Source of the DNA: CAZQHK01 sp964593455
GTDB taxonomy: Bacteria > Muiribacteriota > CAYSPT01
NCBI GenBank assembly: GCA_964593455.1
Contig: CAZQHK010000019.1
Span: 1-64,000 of the forward strand
DNA: 64,000 nucleotides
Reading direction: 5' to 3'
Numbering within the stretch: position 1 is the first letter of the stretch; the number at the start of each line of letters is the position of its first letter. Below are positions 34,574 to 43,277 of this stretch, piece by piece. Below the pieces are notes generated by a model. That model searched no databases and had not been told where the DNA came from. It saw nothing but the letters and a program-made list of their open reading frames with translations. Position numbers and translations under genes: made by a program.

Positions 34574-35128
34574 TCACGGTGCCGGCTTTTTCAACTCCAC
34601 CGGCTGTCGGTACATGCCCTGGCCGACCTTTTTCTTGGCCGCCGGGTCCAGCAGAATGGCGGCGAGAAAATAATTTCCGGGTGCCATGTCGCGGGTGGGC
34701 AAGCCCAGCTTCACCTCCACCGGCGCAGTACCGGCTTCCAGGGTGATAGTTTTCCCGTCCGCTTCCTGGAGTTCGTTTCCGACTTCGTCGAGGAGGAGAA
34801 CAATGGGAATTACCTGCTCAGGCTTCCCGTCGTCCCTGTACACTACTGTTACGGTTACCGGCAGGCTGTCACCTGCCGGCATCGAAAACGGATAGGCGAG
34901 CTTCTCCACGGCCGGCCCCGCAGGCTCCTTCGGTACCGGCGCCGGCCAGCAGCGTATCAGAATCATGGCCGTGGCTAAAACAGCCAGGGCGAAGAGAACA
35001 GATGCCACCCGACCGACATGGCGAAGAGCTGTATGCCTATTGGACACGGATGCACCTGATGTTTCGCTGCTATCCGCCACGCTATCAATCCCTCCCCGGG
35101 CTGAAAGAGTCTGGAGTCGACGATACAT
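34574..35128 (-). CDS. Membrane-anchored periplasmic protein with Ig-like fold
   Basis: 184 aa from the ATG at 35128; a GTG at 35047 with AGGTG upstream is a plausible alternative. One membrane segment ('VASVLFALAVLATAMILIRC') is followed by a Pro-rich linker and a beta-sandwich-like domain ('DSLPVTVTVVYRDDGKPEQV', 'LPTRDMAPGNYFLAAILLD'). No named family recognised. It lies 73 bp upstream of the YaiO-like gene on the same strand and is probably part of the envelope polysaccharide set. Confidence 0.65.
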   Translation of the reverse strand: MYRRLQTLSARGGIDSVADSSETSGASVSNRHTALRHVGRVASVLFALAVLATAMILIRCWPAPVPKEPAGPAVEKLAYPFSMPAGDSLPVTVTVVYRDDGKPEQVIPIVLLLDEVGNELQEADGKTITLEAGTAPVEVKLGLPTRDMAPGNYFLAAILLDPAAKKKVGQGMYRQPVELKKPAP

Positions 35129-35273
35129 CAGGGTATCACATTTCGTAAACGCTTGAAAAAGAAGTTGTTCAACCGGATTAAAACCACTTTTTTCATCCTA
35201 TCGCTTAAACCGGCGGCAGTGTTCGGGTTTATCTGGCTGCCGGCGGAAATGGCTTGTAAAATATGAACCCTAA

Positions 35274-36692
35274 TTAGTTCAACAAGTACCGGGCCAGGTT
35301 CCGGACAATGTAGCGGAAGGCACTCATCAACAGGATCCAGGCCCGCGGCGATTTGATTTTTCTCCAGATAAGCGACGGCCTCAAGTAGAACGTGCAATAC
35401 GCCTTCCATTTCAGGTAATCAAGCATACACCGGCCATATTCCCCGGAGGTAAAATACGGCAGCCGCTTAGAAGCCCCTTCTTTGATCGTGTATTCCCGCC
35501 AATAATCGTCCGTAAGCAGCCCTTCCATCATGGCCTGGTCGTAGAGCGGGCAGGCCGGGTGGGGAACAGTCACGGTAAAGCTGGCCCAATCAAGCCTGAG
35601 TTCACGAGCGAACCTGATGGTGGTTTCCATGGTTTCCCTGGTTTCTCCGGGATATCCCAGCATAAAATAGCCGCGGGTCTCGAGCCCCGCTTCCCGGGCC
35701 AATTTGAAATGCTGTTTTACCATCTCGATATCCAGAGCTTTTTTCATCAGGTCGAGCACGTACTGTTCGCCGGATTCAACTCCCATGTGGACGCCGTAGC
35801 AACCGGCCTTTTTGAGCCAGTTGACGACCTCCCGGTCCACGTTGTCCAACCGCCCGCGAAGGGTCCATCTGATGTTCCAACCGGCGGTTTGAATCCCCTT
35901 GCATATCTGGATCAGACGGTCTTTATCGACGGTAAATGTTTCGTCGAAGATGACTATCTCCTTAACGTGCAGTTCTTTTATATTACGTTTGAACTCCGAC
36001 AAGACATCGGCGGCTGAGCGCTGCCGGAATGTTCCCCCCACATACACCTGTGAGCAGAACTTGCATCGATACGGACAGCCGCGGCTGGTGACCATGGTCA
36101 TGAACGGCGTCTGCACCGTCAACGCATGGTATTTTGCCACCGGCAACAAGTCGACGGCCGGCAGCGGTAGAGAGTCGAGATCTTCGATCGGTTCCCTGGC
36201 CGGGGTTACAAGCACTCTGGATTTTTTTATGAAAGCGATGCCGTTGACTTCTTCAAGTTTTTTGCCTTTTGAAACCACCTCTGCCAGGTCAATTATCGTA
36301 CGTTCACCCTCACCGATACAGACGGCGTCTATCGCCCGGCACACCAGGCACTCCCGGGGGTAGATGGTCGGCTGTGGGCCGCCTGCTACCACGAAAACAT
36401 CGGGCAGGACCTTTTTTACGAATCGGGCTATGGCGGCCGCTGCCGGCCACACGAGTGTGGTGCTGGTGATGCCAATCAGCGTAGGAGAGAGGGAGAGCAA
36501 GCGTTTTTCCAGATTCCGGTTGAGGGTGATCTCCTCGGCTTCCATATCCAGGATGGAAACTTCCATACTGGCTTCACGCAAAACAGCCGCCAGGTAGGCG
36601 ATACCCAGCGCCGGAAAAACACCGGTCACGTTGGTGGCCTGAAGCAGTCCTTTTCTCAACTGCTCGGGCGGGCGTATGAGAAGAACGCTCAT
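35274..36692 (-). CDS. B12-binding-type radical SAM protein (last gene of the Tes-like operon)
   Basis: 472 aa. The ATG at 36692 overlaps the upstream stop as TGATG. The cobalamin-binding-type domain has 'MSVLLIRPPEQLRKGL' and VAGGPQPTIYP. The radical SAM motif TSRGCPYRCKFCSQVYVGG lies near residue 195. 'GVESGEQYVLDLMKKALD' and 'YFMLGYPGETRETMETTIRF' follow the family pattern. The C-terminal 60 residues are basic and aromatic and may contact the membrane. No DxHxxG is present. It is translationally coupled to the next radical-SAM gene upstream. Substrate unknown. Confidence 0.88.
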   Translation of the reverse strand: MSVLLIRPPEQLRKGLLQATNVTGVFPALGIAYLAAVLREASMEVSILDMEAEEITLNRNLEKRLLSLSPTLIGITSTTLVWPAAAAIARFVKKVLPDVFVVAGGPQPTIYPRECLVCRAIDAVCIGEGERTIIDLAEVVSKGKKLEEVNGIAFIKKSRVLVTPAREPIEDLDSLPLPAVDLLPVAKYHALTVQTPFMTMVTSRGCPYRCKFCSQVYVGGTFRQRSAADVLSEFKRNIKELHVKEIVIFDETFTVDKDRLIQICKGIQTAGWNIRWTLRGRLDNVDREVVNWLKKAGCYGVHMGVESGEQYVLDLMKKALDIEMVKQHFKLAREAGLETRGYFMLGYPGETRETMETTIRFARELRLDWASFTVTVPHPACPLYDQAMMEGLLTDDYWREYTIKEGASKRLPYFTSGEYGRCMLDYLKWKAYCTFYLRPSLIWRKIKSPRAWILLMSAFRYIVRNLARYLLN

Positions 36693-38116
36693 CAACGCCC
36701 ACCGGCTTTTCTCGTAAAGAACAGGCTCATCAGCAGGCCGGCGGAACGAATATACCGCCACAGGTCACGGAGGCTCTTGATGTCACGCAGGTGACGCCAG
36801 ATCACGTCTGGCCGGAAGTAAAAAGACCGGTAGAATTTTTTCTGATAGGCAAGCAGTTCCCCGGAGGTGAGAGAATTGGAGACGAAAACCGGTTCCCAGT
36901 AGTTGAGGTGTTCCGGGGAATAATCCTGCAACCGCCCGTATTGAGGGGCCATTTCGTACTGGGGTGTGTTGAGCATCGGGGTATTGATCTGTACGGTGAT
37001 GTCCTTCAGTGGCAGTTGCCTGACAAAGTTGATGGACTCTTCAATTGTATTCCGGGTGTCAATCAGGTGTCCTACCATGATGAAAGCCTTGGTTTTAAGA
37101 TCGAGCTTATCCGCCCACCGGGCCACCTGTTTGATCTTCTCCAATTTGGTTTTTTTGTGGATGAAATCGAGCACCTCCTGGCAACCGCTCTCGATGCCGA
37201 TCCTGATCCGCCAGCAGCCGGCGGCTTTCATGAGTTCGAGCAGTTCCCTGTTTACCCGGTTCACGTGCATGGAACAGGTCCAGGTCAAATCCCAACGCTT
37301 TTTCCTGAGAGCCTCGGCAAAATCAAAAATCTTGCTTTCATTATGAAAAAACAACGAGTCGACAAAGGCCACGTCTTTGATCCCGTACCGGTGCACCAGT
37401 TCGTCCAGTTCCGCCAGCACCCGGCCGGTACTCTGAAACCGGTATCCGCGGCCGAAGACCGATTTATCACAAAAAATACAGCCGAAAATACAGCCCCGAG
37501 AGGTCATGGCAACGGTCTTCGGCAGCCGGTACTCATCGTTCGGCATGGGTTTGTAGCGGTCCAGTGAAAACAGGTCTCTGGCTGGAAACGGTACCTGGTC
37601 GAGGTCCTCGATATGCTTCCGGCGCGGGTTGATTACCACGGCGTTATCCCGCCGGAAACAAAGCCCTTTCAGATCTTCGAAACTTGTGCCGTCATCGAGC
37701 CGTTCAAGGAGTTTCTGAAACGTTATTTCTCCTTCCCCCACAACCCCCACGTCAATCCATTTCGAGGCCAGGCTGGTAGCCGGATTGGCCGAGACATGCG
37801 GGCCGCCCAGCACGACGGTAAGTTCAGGAAATACCGTTTTCATGGCCCGGGCCAGACACAAGGAATTGGGAAACGCGACCGTGGTCGAGGTAATACCAAG
37901 TACCCGGGGCTTGAATTCCCGGGCATAACTGATAATTTCGGGGACTCCCATCTCTTGAGCCGGGGCGTCGATAATGTCGACTTTCACTCCCCGGTCCCTG
38001 ATCCAGGCGGCCAGGTAACCGATACCCAGCGGCGGCGAGTTGTAGAACAGGCGTTTCACCAGGGGCCGGCGGCGGGCGGCGGGATGAATTGGGGGATTTA
38101 CCAGCAGTACTCTCAT
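36692..38116 (-). CDS. B12-binding-type radical SAM protein
   Basis: 474 aa. The ATG at 38116 overlaps the upstream stop as ATGA. The N-terminus 'MRVLLVNPPIHPAARRRPLV' and 'SPPLGIGYLAAWIRD' with VLGGPHVSANP is the cobalamin-binding-type domain. TSRGCIFGCIFCDKSVFGRG near residue 208 binds the radical SAM cluster. It is similar in plan to its downstream neighbour, and both end in a basic, hydrophobic tail. Tight coupling on both sides implies the proteins are needed together. Confidence 0.88.
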   Translation of the reverse strand: MRVLLVNPPIHPAARRRPLVKRLFYNSPPLGIGYLAAWIRDRGVKVDIIDAPAQEMGVPEIISYAREFKPRVLGITSTTVAFPNSLCLARAMKTVFPELTVVLGGPHVSANPATSLASKWIDVGVVGEGEITFQKLLERLDDGTSFEDLKGLCFRRDNAVVINPRRKHIEDLDQVPFPARDLFSLDRYKPMPNDEYRLPKTVAMTSRGCIFGCIFCDKSVFGRGYRFQSTGRVLAELDELVHRYGIKDVAFVDSLFFHNESKIFDFAEALRKKRWDLTWTCSMHVNRVNRELLELMKAAGCWRIRIGIESGCQEVLDFIHKKTKLEKIKQVARWADKLDLKTKAFIMVGHLIDTRNTIEESINFVRQLPLKDITVQINTPMLNTPQYEMAPQYGRLQDYSPEHLNYWEPVFVSNSLTSGELLAYQKKFYRSFYFRPDVIWRHLRDIKSLRDLWRYIRSAGLLMSLFFTRKAGGR

Positions 38117-39552
38117 TGTTTCCTGCCTTTGGCACGCTTTTTACCTTTTTTTTTGCCTTTTGACTTCTTTCCCTTGTCCTTCCCGGCTGGCAGGCTATTG
38201 GCCACTTTATCCCGATCGAAGAAGCGGTCCTCCTCTTCCCGATGCACATTGGCCCAGGCGCCGCGGTCCTGCACTCCCAGGTCGAGAGAAACCTCACCCT
38301 TGCCGCAGTTATCGGAAGCTCCAGCGTCATAAAAGTACGGGTCGCAGGCAGTGATGAATCCGAGAACCAACAGGTTCAGGGGAAGTTTGGATATATCAAA
38401 TCCAAAAAACAGCAGTACCTGCAGGATTAAAACCTCCCACAGCAGCGACCAGGTTCGGGGTTGAAAGAGCAACGGCACGAACCCGATAACCATCTTCGGG
38501 AGAGCAAACCTGCTGCCTGCTTTGACATCATCTTTGTAGCAGTCGAGGACCTTTTCCACAAACTCCAGGTCGATCAGTCTGTGAATTGGGACGGCCCGGT
38601 TACCGCGCCGTACAAACAGGTAATGGTGTATGGTAAAACATTTCTTCACCTTGAACAGGCGCAAAAACGTAAAAAACACCTTCTGGAACCGGTAGATATC
38701 ACGGCGGCTGACGGCGCCTCCGGCTTGTTCAACGAATAGGTCGATAACCTGGTCCGGCAGGAGACAGGCAGTATAATCGAAATTCTCGCGCATACTTCCG
38801 AGATAACGGCACCCGAGATAGAACACTTCTTTTACGTTGGGATGAGCGATACCATAATTGAGCGCCCGCATGATCTCGCGTTCATTGATACCCTTCCCCA
38901 CCGTCACCACCAGGTCGGTAGCCACCTTATGTTTCGCCAGCAGATCGAGAATCTTTATTTTTTCCGCCACCAGCGGTTCTCCCCTGAGCTTGACATAGGT
39001 CTCGTCGTCGAATCCGTCAAACTGCAAATGCACTTCGTCCACGCCCGCCTCGATGAGTTCCTCCAGATATGCTTCATCAAGCAGTCTCCGGCCATTGCTG
39101 TGAAGAGCGGCGATATGGCCGTACCGCTTGGTGATCCTGATTATCTCCGGAAGCTCCTGGCGTATGGTCGGTTCGGCGCCCATCAGATCGATCTTCGCTT
39201 TTCCCGGCCGGTCACGACAAAACTCCTCGAACTTCTCCAGGGGGAAATCGGTGGTGGGGTCCACATTGGCGAAGGCCAGACAGATAGGACATTGCATGTT
39301 ACACCGCTCGGTCAGCCTGATTATAAAATCCCGCTGCGGATAGGTCTCGGTCATCAGGGTGAAATAGAAATCGGCCAACCCCCGGTAGTACCAGGGATGA
39401 TGCGACAGGAAAACCCTGAACTCTCCATGCTCCGGGCAGGTCTTGACCAGGAAGATTTTCCCTTCTTCTTCGATCACTTCTGCCGGCAGGTCCTTGATAC
39501 ACGCAGGACACACACTCCGCGTCTCCCTGATAACATCTTTGTGTTTAGTCAT
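38113..39552 (-). CDS. Tetraether-synthase-like (Tes/Mss family) radical SAM protein, shortened N-terminal cluster region
   Basis: 479 aa from the ATG at 39552; ATGs at 39561 and 39588 are alternatives. The N-terminus carries the family motif SVCPACIKDLPAEVI ... KTCPEHGEF (about 14-45). The radical SAM motif TERCNMQCPICLAFANV lies near residue 85 and MGAEPTIRQELPEI near 125. This pattern is that of COG1964/Tes proteins. Archaeal members join lipid tails into tetraethers, and bacterial Mss-type members make membrane-spanning lipids. The Cys-rich segment (CPxxCGxCPxH) that usually lies between the two motifs is missing. Two hydrophobic stretches ('WSLLWEVLILQVLLFFGFDI', then 'LPLNLLVLGFI') and a roughly 35-residue Lys-rich tail close the protein. 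Substrate inferred, not shown. Confidence 0.78.
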   Translation of the reverse strand: MTKHKDVIRETRSVCPACIKDLPAEVIEEEGKIFLVKTCPEHGEFRVFLSHHPWYYRGLADFYFTLMTETYPQRDFIIRLTERCNMQCPICLAFANVDPTTDFPLEKFEEFCRDRPGKAKIDLMGAEPTIRQELPEIIRITKRYGHIAALHSNGRRLLDEAYLEELIEAGVDEVHLQFDGFDDETYVKLRGEPLVAEKIKILDLLAKHKVATDLVVTVGKGINEREIMRALNYGIAHPNVKEVFYLGCRYLGSMRENFDYTACLLPDQVIDLFVEQAGGAVSRRDIYRFQKVFFTFLRLFKVKKCFTIHHYLFVRRGNRAVPIHRLIDLEFVEKVLDCYKDDVKAGSRFALPKMVIGFVPLLFQPRTWSLLWEVLILQVLLFFGFDISKLPLNLLVLGFITACDPYFYDAGASDNCGKGEVSLDLGVQDRGAWANVHREEEDRFFDRDKVANSLPAGKDKGKKSKGKKKGKKRAKGRKQ

Positions 39553-39584
39553 AAATCTCATTCTCTTGCTTGAAATCTCAAATC

Positions 39585-40919
39585 TCAATTTTTATCATCT
39601 GCAATTATATGTCCCGCCAGTTCCATGGCCTGCTCGATGGACTGGTCCATGTTGTTGTACCAGAAAAGCCCGGTGCGGCCAGCCGGAAACACATGGCTGT
39701 ACTTATTAGAAAGGAGGTCTTCTGAGGTCTTTACAGTGTCCCGGTAATCCAGGCTGTAGACCGGATAGGTGTTGGGAACTTTCTCCAGATGGGCACCGGT
39801 AATCTGGCTGGGTCGGTCGATAACGCCGGTGCCGACGAGATCCGACACCACCGGGTCGTAAAACATTTCCGGGTTGTTCCATGTTTCGTCGCCTATCCGG
39901 CACGTAATTTCAACGCAGATACTTCCTTTCCCCGGCGGCACCACGGTCCGGCTGAACAGTTCCGGATTAGTCACCCGGTTAAATGAGATATATTTATCCC
40001 CGAAATAACACCACTGAAAGGGTGTATTGGCCGGTGTAGAAAGCTCGATATTAAAGACCAGCAGCGCCAGGTAGCACATGGGATCGTGCTTTTCGCCCAG
40101 CAGGTCCATCAAGAGCGGCAAAGGAGCAGTCCAGACAACCTCGTCGGCCTCGTACCAGGTCTTTCCCGCTTTGACGGCCTTGATTCGTTTTTTATCACCA
40201 TCATCTTTGATCTTCAGCTTATCTACCGCCGTACCGGTCACCACCGTGTTGCCCTGCCCCGTGATCATGTCAGCCAACATCTGAGAGAAGACGCCGATAC
40301 CGTATTTCGGGTAGATAAACAAGGTTTCCTTTTTGGGTTTGAAAAGCGTGTTGATTACCAGGTCCATCAGGGAGTTCATCTTGAGCCGCTTATCGATAAT
40401 AGCCCGGTCAATTCCCGTCCTGGCCCAGTCTACGTGCGTTTCGCTGGGAGATAGACCCAGGAATTTCTCGGTATAATCCTTGAAGAACACTTCGTACAGC
40501 GTGCGGCCGTACATATTCATGATGTAATCCTCGAAATTTATGATCTCCCGACGTTGGTAGACGGTAGTTATCAGGTCCAGACCCACTCGAAACAGCACCG
40601 ATGGGGGCAACCCGAACATAACCGAGGGATGCAAAGGCCAGGAAAAGTTCCGGTTGAACATCCAGACACCGCTTTTTCTGGCGATAGTTTCGGCCTCGTC
40701 ACCAAGGACATCACCGATGAAATCCGAGATAGCGGGCCGGTCGGTATGAAAGCGGTGGGGGCCGAGATCGAAGATGAAGTCACCGTACTTAAACGAACGG
40801 GCCAATCCCCCAACCACGTCCTCCTTTTCCAGGACCGTAACGTCACGTCCCTGTTCTCCGAGAATACGGGCCAGGGTCAGTCCGGCGATTCCTCCACCGA
40901 CGATTATTGTTTTCGTCAC
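39585..40919 (-). CDS. FAD-dependent oxidoreductase (protoporphyrinogen oxidase/UDP-galactopyranose mutase-like)
   Basis: 444 aa from a GTG with GGAGG six nt upstream. The dinucleotide-binding motif TIIVGGGIAGLTLARILGEQ opens the protein, followed by VLEKEDVVGGLARSF and 'FDLGPHRFH', typical of the amine-oxidase/galactopyranose-mutase superfamily. The C-terminal FAD motif is 'HVFPAGRTGLFWYNNMDQSI'. The reaction cannot be named from sequence; desaturation, ring contraction and general redox are possible. Gaps of 33 bp and 55 bp to radical-SAM genes place it inside the operon. Confidence 0.85.
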   Translation of the reverse strand: MTKTIIVGGGIAGLTLARILGEQGRDVTVLEKEDVVGGLARSFKYGDFIFDLGPHRFHTDRPAISDFIGDVLGDEAETIARKSGVWMFNRNFSWPLHPSVMFGLPPSVLFRVGLDLITTVYQRREIINFEDYIMNMYGRTLYEVFFKDYTEKFLGLSPSETHVDWARTGIDRAIIDKRLKMNSLMDLVINTLFKPKKETLFIYPKYGIGVFSQMLADMITGQGNTVVTGTAVDKLKIKDDGDKKRIKAVKAGKTWYEADEVVWTAPLPLLMDLLGEKHDPMCYLALLVFNIELSTPANTPFQWCYFGDKYISFNRVTNPELFSRTVVPPGKGSICVEITCRIGDETWNNPEMFYDPVVSDLVGTGVIDRPSQITGAHLEKVPNTYPVYSLDYRDTVKTSEDLLSNKYSHVFPAGRTGLFWYNNMDQSIEQAMELAGHIIADDKN

Positions 40920-40974
40920 TGTTTTCCTCCTTTGAGACCTTAAACGGTCCGGAAGCCGTCATGAATGAGACTGA

Positions 40975-42486
40975 TTATTTTCCGGCCCGGTTAATCCAGG
41001 CTGTTTTCCCGGACTGAAGATTTGTCCTTTCTCGCTGGTCGCCGGTCTTCAGGTACCCGTGTTTTTCAAAATCACCCAAAAGCTGGAGCTTGATGAGCGA
41101 CAGTCCTCCGCGCACTTTGCGGGCCAGGTCGGTCCATCCTCGAAGGGTAAACAACGCATTGAGCAGCACCCGAGGGGTAAAGTAGAACTTCCGATGAACT
41201 ATCTTGAAACACTCGAGCAGTTCTTCCTGGGGAAAATGCTCCTCCCACACCGTGGGCAAAGGATTATCAAGAGATGGGTTGACCAGGAAGTCTTTCCAGG
41301 CATCCTTGAACAAACCCCGCTCCAAACCGTCTTGATAAGACCACGTGTCAGGATATGGCGAATACAGGGCAAACACCGCGTAATCGGCTTTCAGGCGACC
41401 GGCGAACCGGGCGTTTTCCAGTATCTGGTCCCGGGTCCGCTCGTGCGGACACCCGATCATAAAGTAAGCGATGGACATGATACCCACTTTTCGGTTCAAG
41501 CGAAATGTTTCTTCTATCCGGGACAGGGTTATCTGCTTGTCCATGGCTTTTAAACCTTCGTCGGTACTGGTTTCCACGCCATAATGAATCCGAAAACAGC
41601 CGGCACGTTTAGCCAACCGGAGCATCTCCTCGGTAACCCCGTCACACCGCGCTTTCATACCCCACTTGACCTTGAGTCCCCGCTTCAATATCTCGTTGCA
41701 GATACCGATGACGCGGGACGCCGATACATTGAAGATATCATCGATGAAAAACAGTTCATTGATTCCACGCTTGACGCAGGCCTCGATCTCGTCCACGATG
41801 TTCTCCGGGGAACGAGACCGATAGTCTTTCCGCGTATTGCAGAAAACACAACGGTTTGGACATCCCCGGCTGGTTATCATGGTGGTTGTGTTGTTTCCGG
41901 TCATCAAGGGAGTGTAATACTCATGAAACCGGGGTATGTTCCGGTCGGGAAACGGCAGTGAATCGAGCTCCTGGCAAAGCTCTACCTCATTGGCCTCAAC
42001 CCGATTGTCAGATCGGTACAGAAGCGATGGAACCGTGCTGAGATCACCACCGTTCTCCAGGGCATCCGCCAACCGGGCCAGCGGCAATTCGCCATCACCC
42101 CTGATGGCGAAATCGACGCCCTCAAGCTGCATGGTTTCTTCGGGGAAAGAATGGACATGCGGGCCCCCAAGACAGACGGGGACGTCAGGCCTGGCCCGTT
42201 TGACTGCCTGGACCGTCAAAAAATCATCCACCAGGTTGTGAGTGAGGGCCATGATCCCCACCAGACCGGGGTTGGATTGTTTCACCCTGTTTTCGATTTC
42301 TTGAAAAGATAGATCATCGAGCAAGGTGTCAAGCAGTTCCACCTCATGCCCGGTGGTATGTTCCACATAGGATTTCAGGTACATCAGGCCCAGAGGCGGA
42401 AAGAGGAAGATACCGCGGCTGAATATCTCCGGTATTCCCACCCAGATACGATGCCGTTTCGGTGGATTGATCAAAAGGATTTTCAT
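40975..42486 (-). CDS. B12-binding-type radical SAM protein
   Basis: 503 aa. 'MKILLINPPKRHRIWVGIPE', 'FPPLGLMYLKSYVE' and LGGPHVHSFPE mark the cobalamin-binding-type domain. TSRGCPNRCVFCNTRKDYRS near residue 210 binds the cluster. It resembles the 470-aa protein at 23071-24483 along its whole length ('FFIDDIFNVSASRV' versus 'YFVDDVFNITAGRV'). The C-terminus is extended by about 30 polar residues. It sits second in the operon after the ICMT-like methyltransferase (46 bp gap). Confidence 0.88.
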   Translation of the reverse strand: MKILLINPPKRHRIWVGIPEIFSRGIFLFPPLGLMYLKSYVEHTTGHEVELLDTLLDDLSFQEIENRVKQSNPGLVGIMALTHNLVDDFLTVQAVKRARPDVPVCLGGPHVHSFPEETMQLEGVDFAIRGDGELPLARLADALENGGDLSTVPSLLYRSDNRVEANEVELCQELDSLPFPDRNIPRFHEYYTPLMTGNNTTTMITSRGCPNRCVFCNTRKDYRSRSPENIVDEIEACVKRGINELFFIDDIFNVSASRVIGICNEILKRGLKVKWGMKARCDGVTEEMLRLAKRAGCFRIHYGVETSTDEGLKAMDKQITLSRIEETFRLNRKVGIMSIAYFMIGCPHERTRDQILENARFAGRLKADYAVFALYSPYPDTWSYQDGLERGLFKDAWKDFLVNPSLDNPLPTVWEEHFPQEELLECFKIVHRKFYFTPRVLLNALFTLRGWTDLARKVRGGLSLIKLQLLGDFEKHGYLKTGDQRERTNLQSGKTAWINRAGK

Positions 42487-42532
42487 AATTATTCAGACTT
42501 TATACGAGCACGAACCAGAACACCGGCACCAC

Positions 42533-43120
42533 TCACGGCATCCATTTCGTAACCCGGGGAATAAACATGGGAACATCTTCACGGTACCTGATATAATCCT
42601 TCCCAAACTGTTCAACCAGAGCCGGTTCTTCCCTTATTTTCTTCTCAGCCAGCGAACCGGTCAGAAGCAGCGGGATCAACAAAAAAGTAAACGAAAATGA
42701 ACGCCCGAGGAAACCGAGTCCAATCACTCCTAACAGTTTGGCGATGATAGATGGATTCCTGGAATAGGCGTAAGGGCCGGTAACCACCAGTTTTTTCGTC
42801 CGGTTAACAAAAGTCATAGGACTGCCTTTGCCCAACAGGGACAGATAAGCATACGTCCACCAGAGTATTACGAATCCGGCCGCGCTGAAAAAGGCCCAGA
42901 GAATAATGTTGTATGGCCTGCGCGGCATTTCGGGCACATTGAGACGCCGGTCAATTTTACGGCTAAACCAGAGCATGAAACAGCTCAAAGGGATAAGAAC
43001 AATGGAATACATGGGTATGAGCACCAGCATGTCACGGCGTTTCAACGCTCCCGCCATCTCTGAGAACAATAACTTATTTCCAAAATAAGTGGATCTCTTA
43101 TCCGGTTCGTGTACGCTCAT
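42533..43120 (-). CDS. ICMT/phospholipid-methyltransferase-like membrane protein
   Basis: 195 aa; ATG preceded by CGGAGGT. Four or five membrane segments lie between about residues 34 and 165. The C-terminal half has the family features VTGPYAYSRNPSI (SAM-proximal loop), 'EKKIREEPALVEQFGKDYI' and 'YREDVPMFIP', as in isoprenylcysteine carboxyl methyltransferases and PEMT. These act on membrane-embedded isoprenoid or lipid substrates. As the first gene of the Tes-like operon it supports a hydrophobic substrate for the pathway. Confidence 0.85.
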   Translation of the reverse strand: MSVHEPDKRSTYFGNKLLFSEMAGALKRRDMLVLIPMYSIVLIPLSCFMLWFSRKIDRRLNVPEMPRRPYNIILWAFFSAAGFVILWWTYAYLSLLGKGSPMTFVNRTKKLVVTGPYAYSRNPSIIAKLLGVIGLGFLGRSFSFTFLLIPLLLTGSLAEKKIREEPALVEQFGKDYIRYREDVPMFIPRVTKWMP

Positions 43121-43190
43121 CTGAGAGACCTCCGTAGTGTTATGTTCATAAGAACGACTAATACAAACAAAAGTGTTCCGATTATATATG

Positions 43191-43220
43191 ATTATCCCGT
43201 TTACAGATAAAAAAAGTCAA
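43191..43220 (-). promoter_or_regulatory. Promoter of the Tes-like radical-SAM operon
   Basis: On the minus strand TTGACT (43220-43215), an 18-bp spacer and GATAAT (43196-43191) lie in the 157-bp gap before the methyltransferase, with a second TATAAT 5 bp further on. Both are AT-rich and about 65-75 nt from the start codon. Confidence 0.5.
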
Positions 43221-43277
43221 GATTGTTGTCAGGTACTTGCTTCTCCAGAGTGGAAATAATCTTGAAACAGGCGGGAG

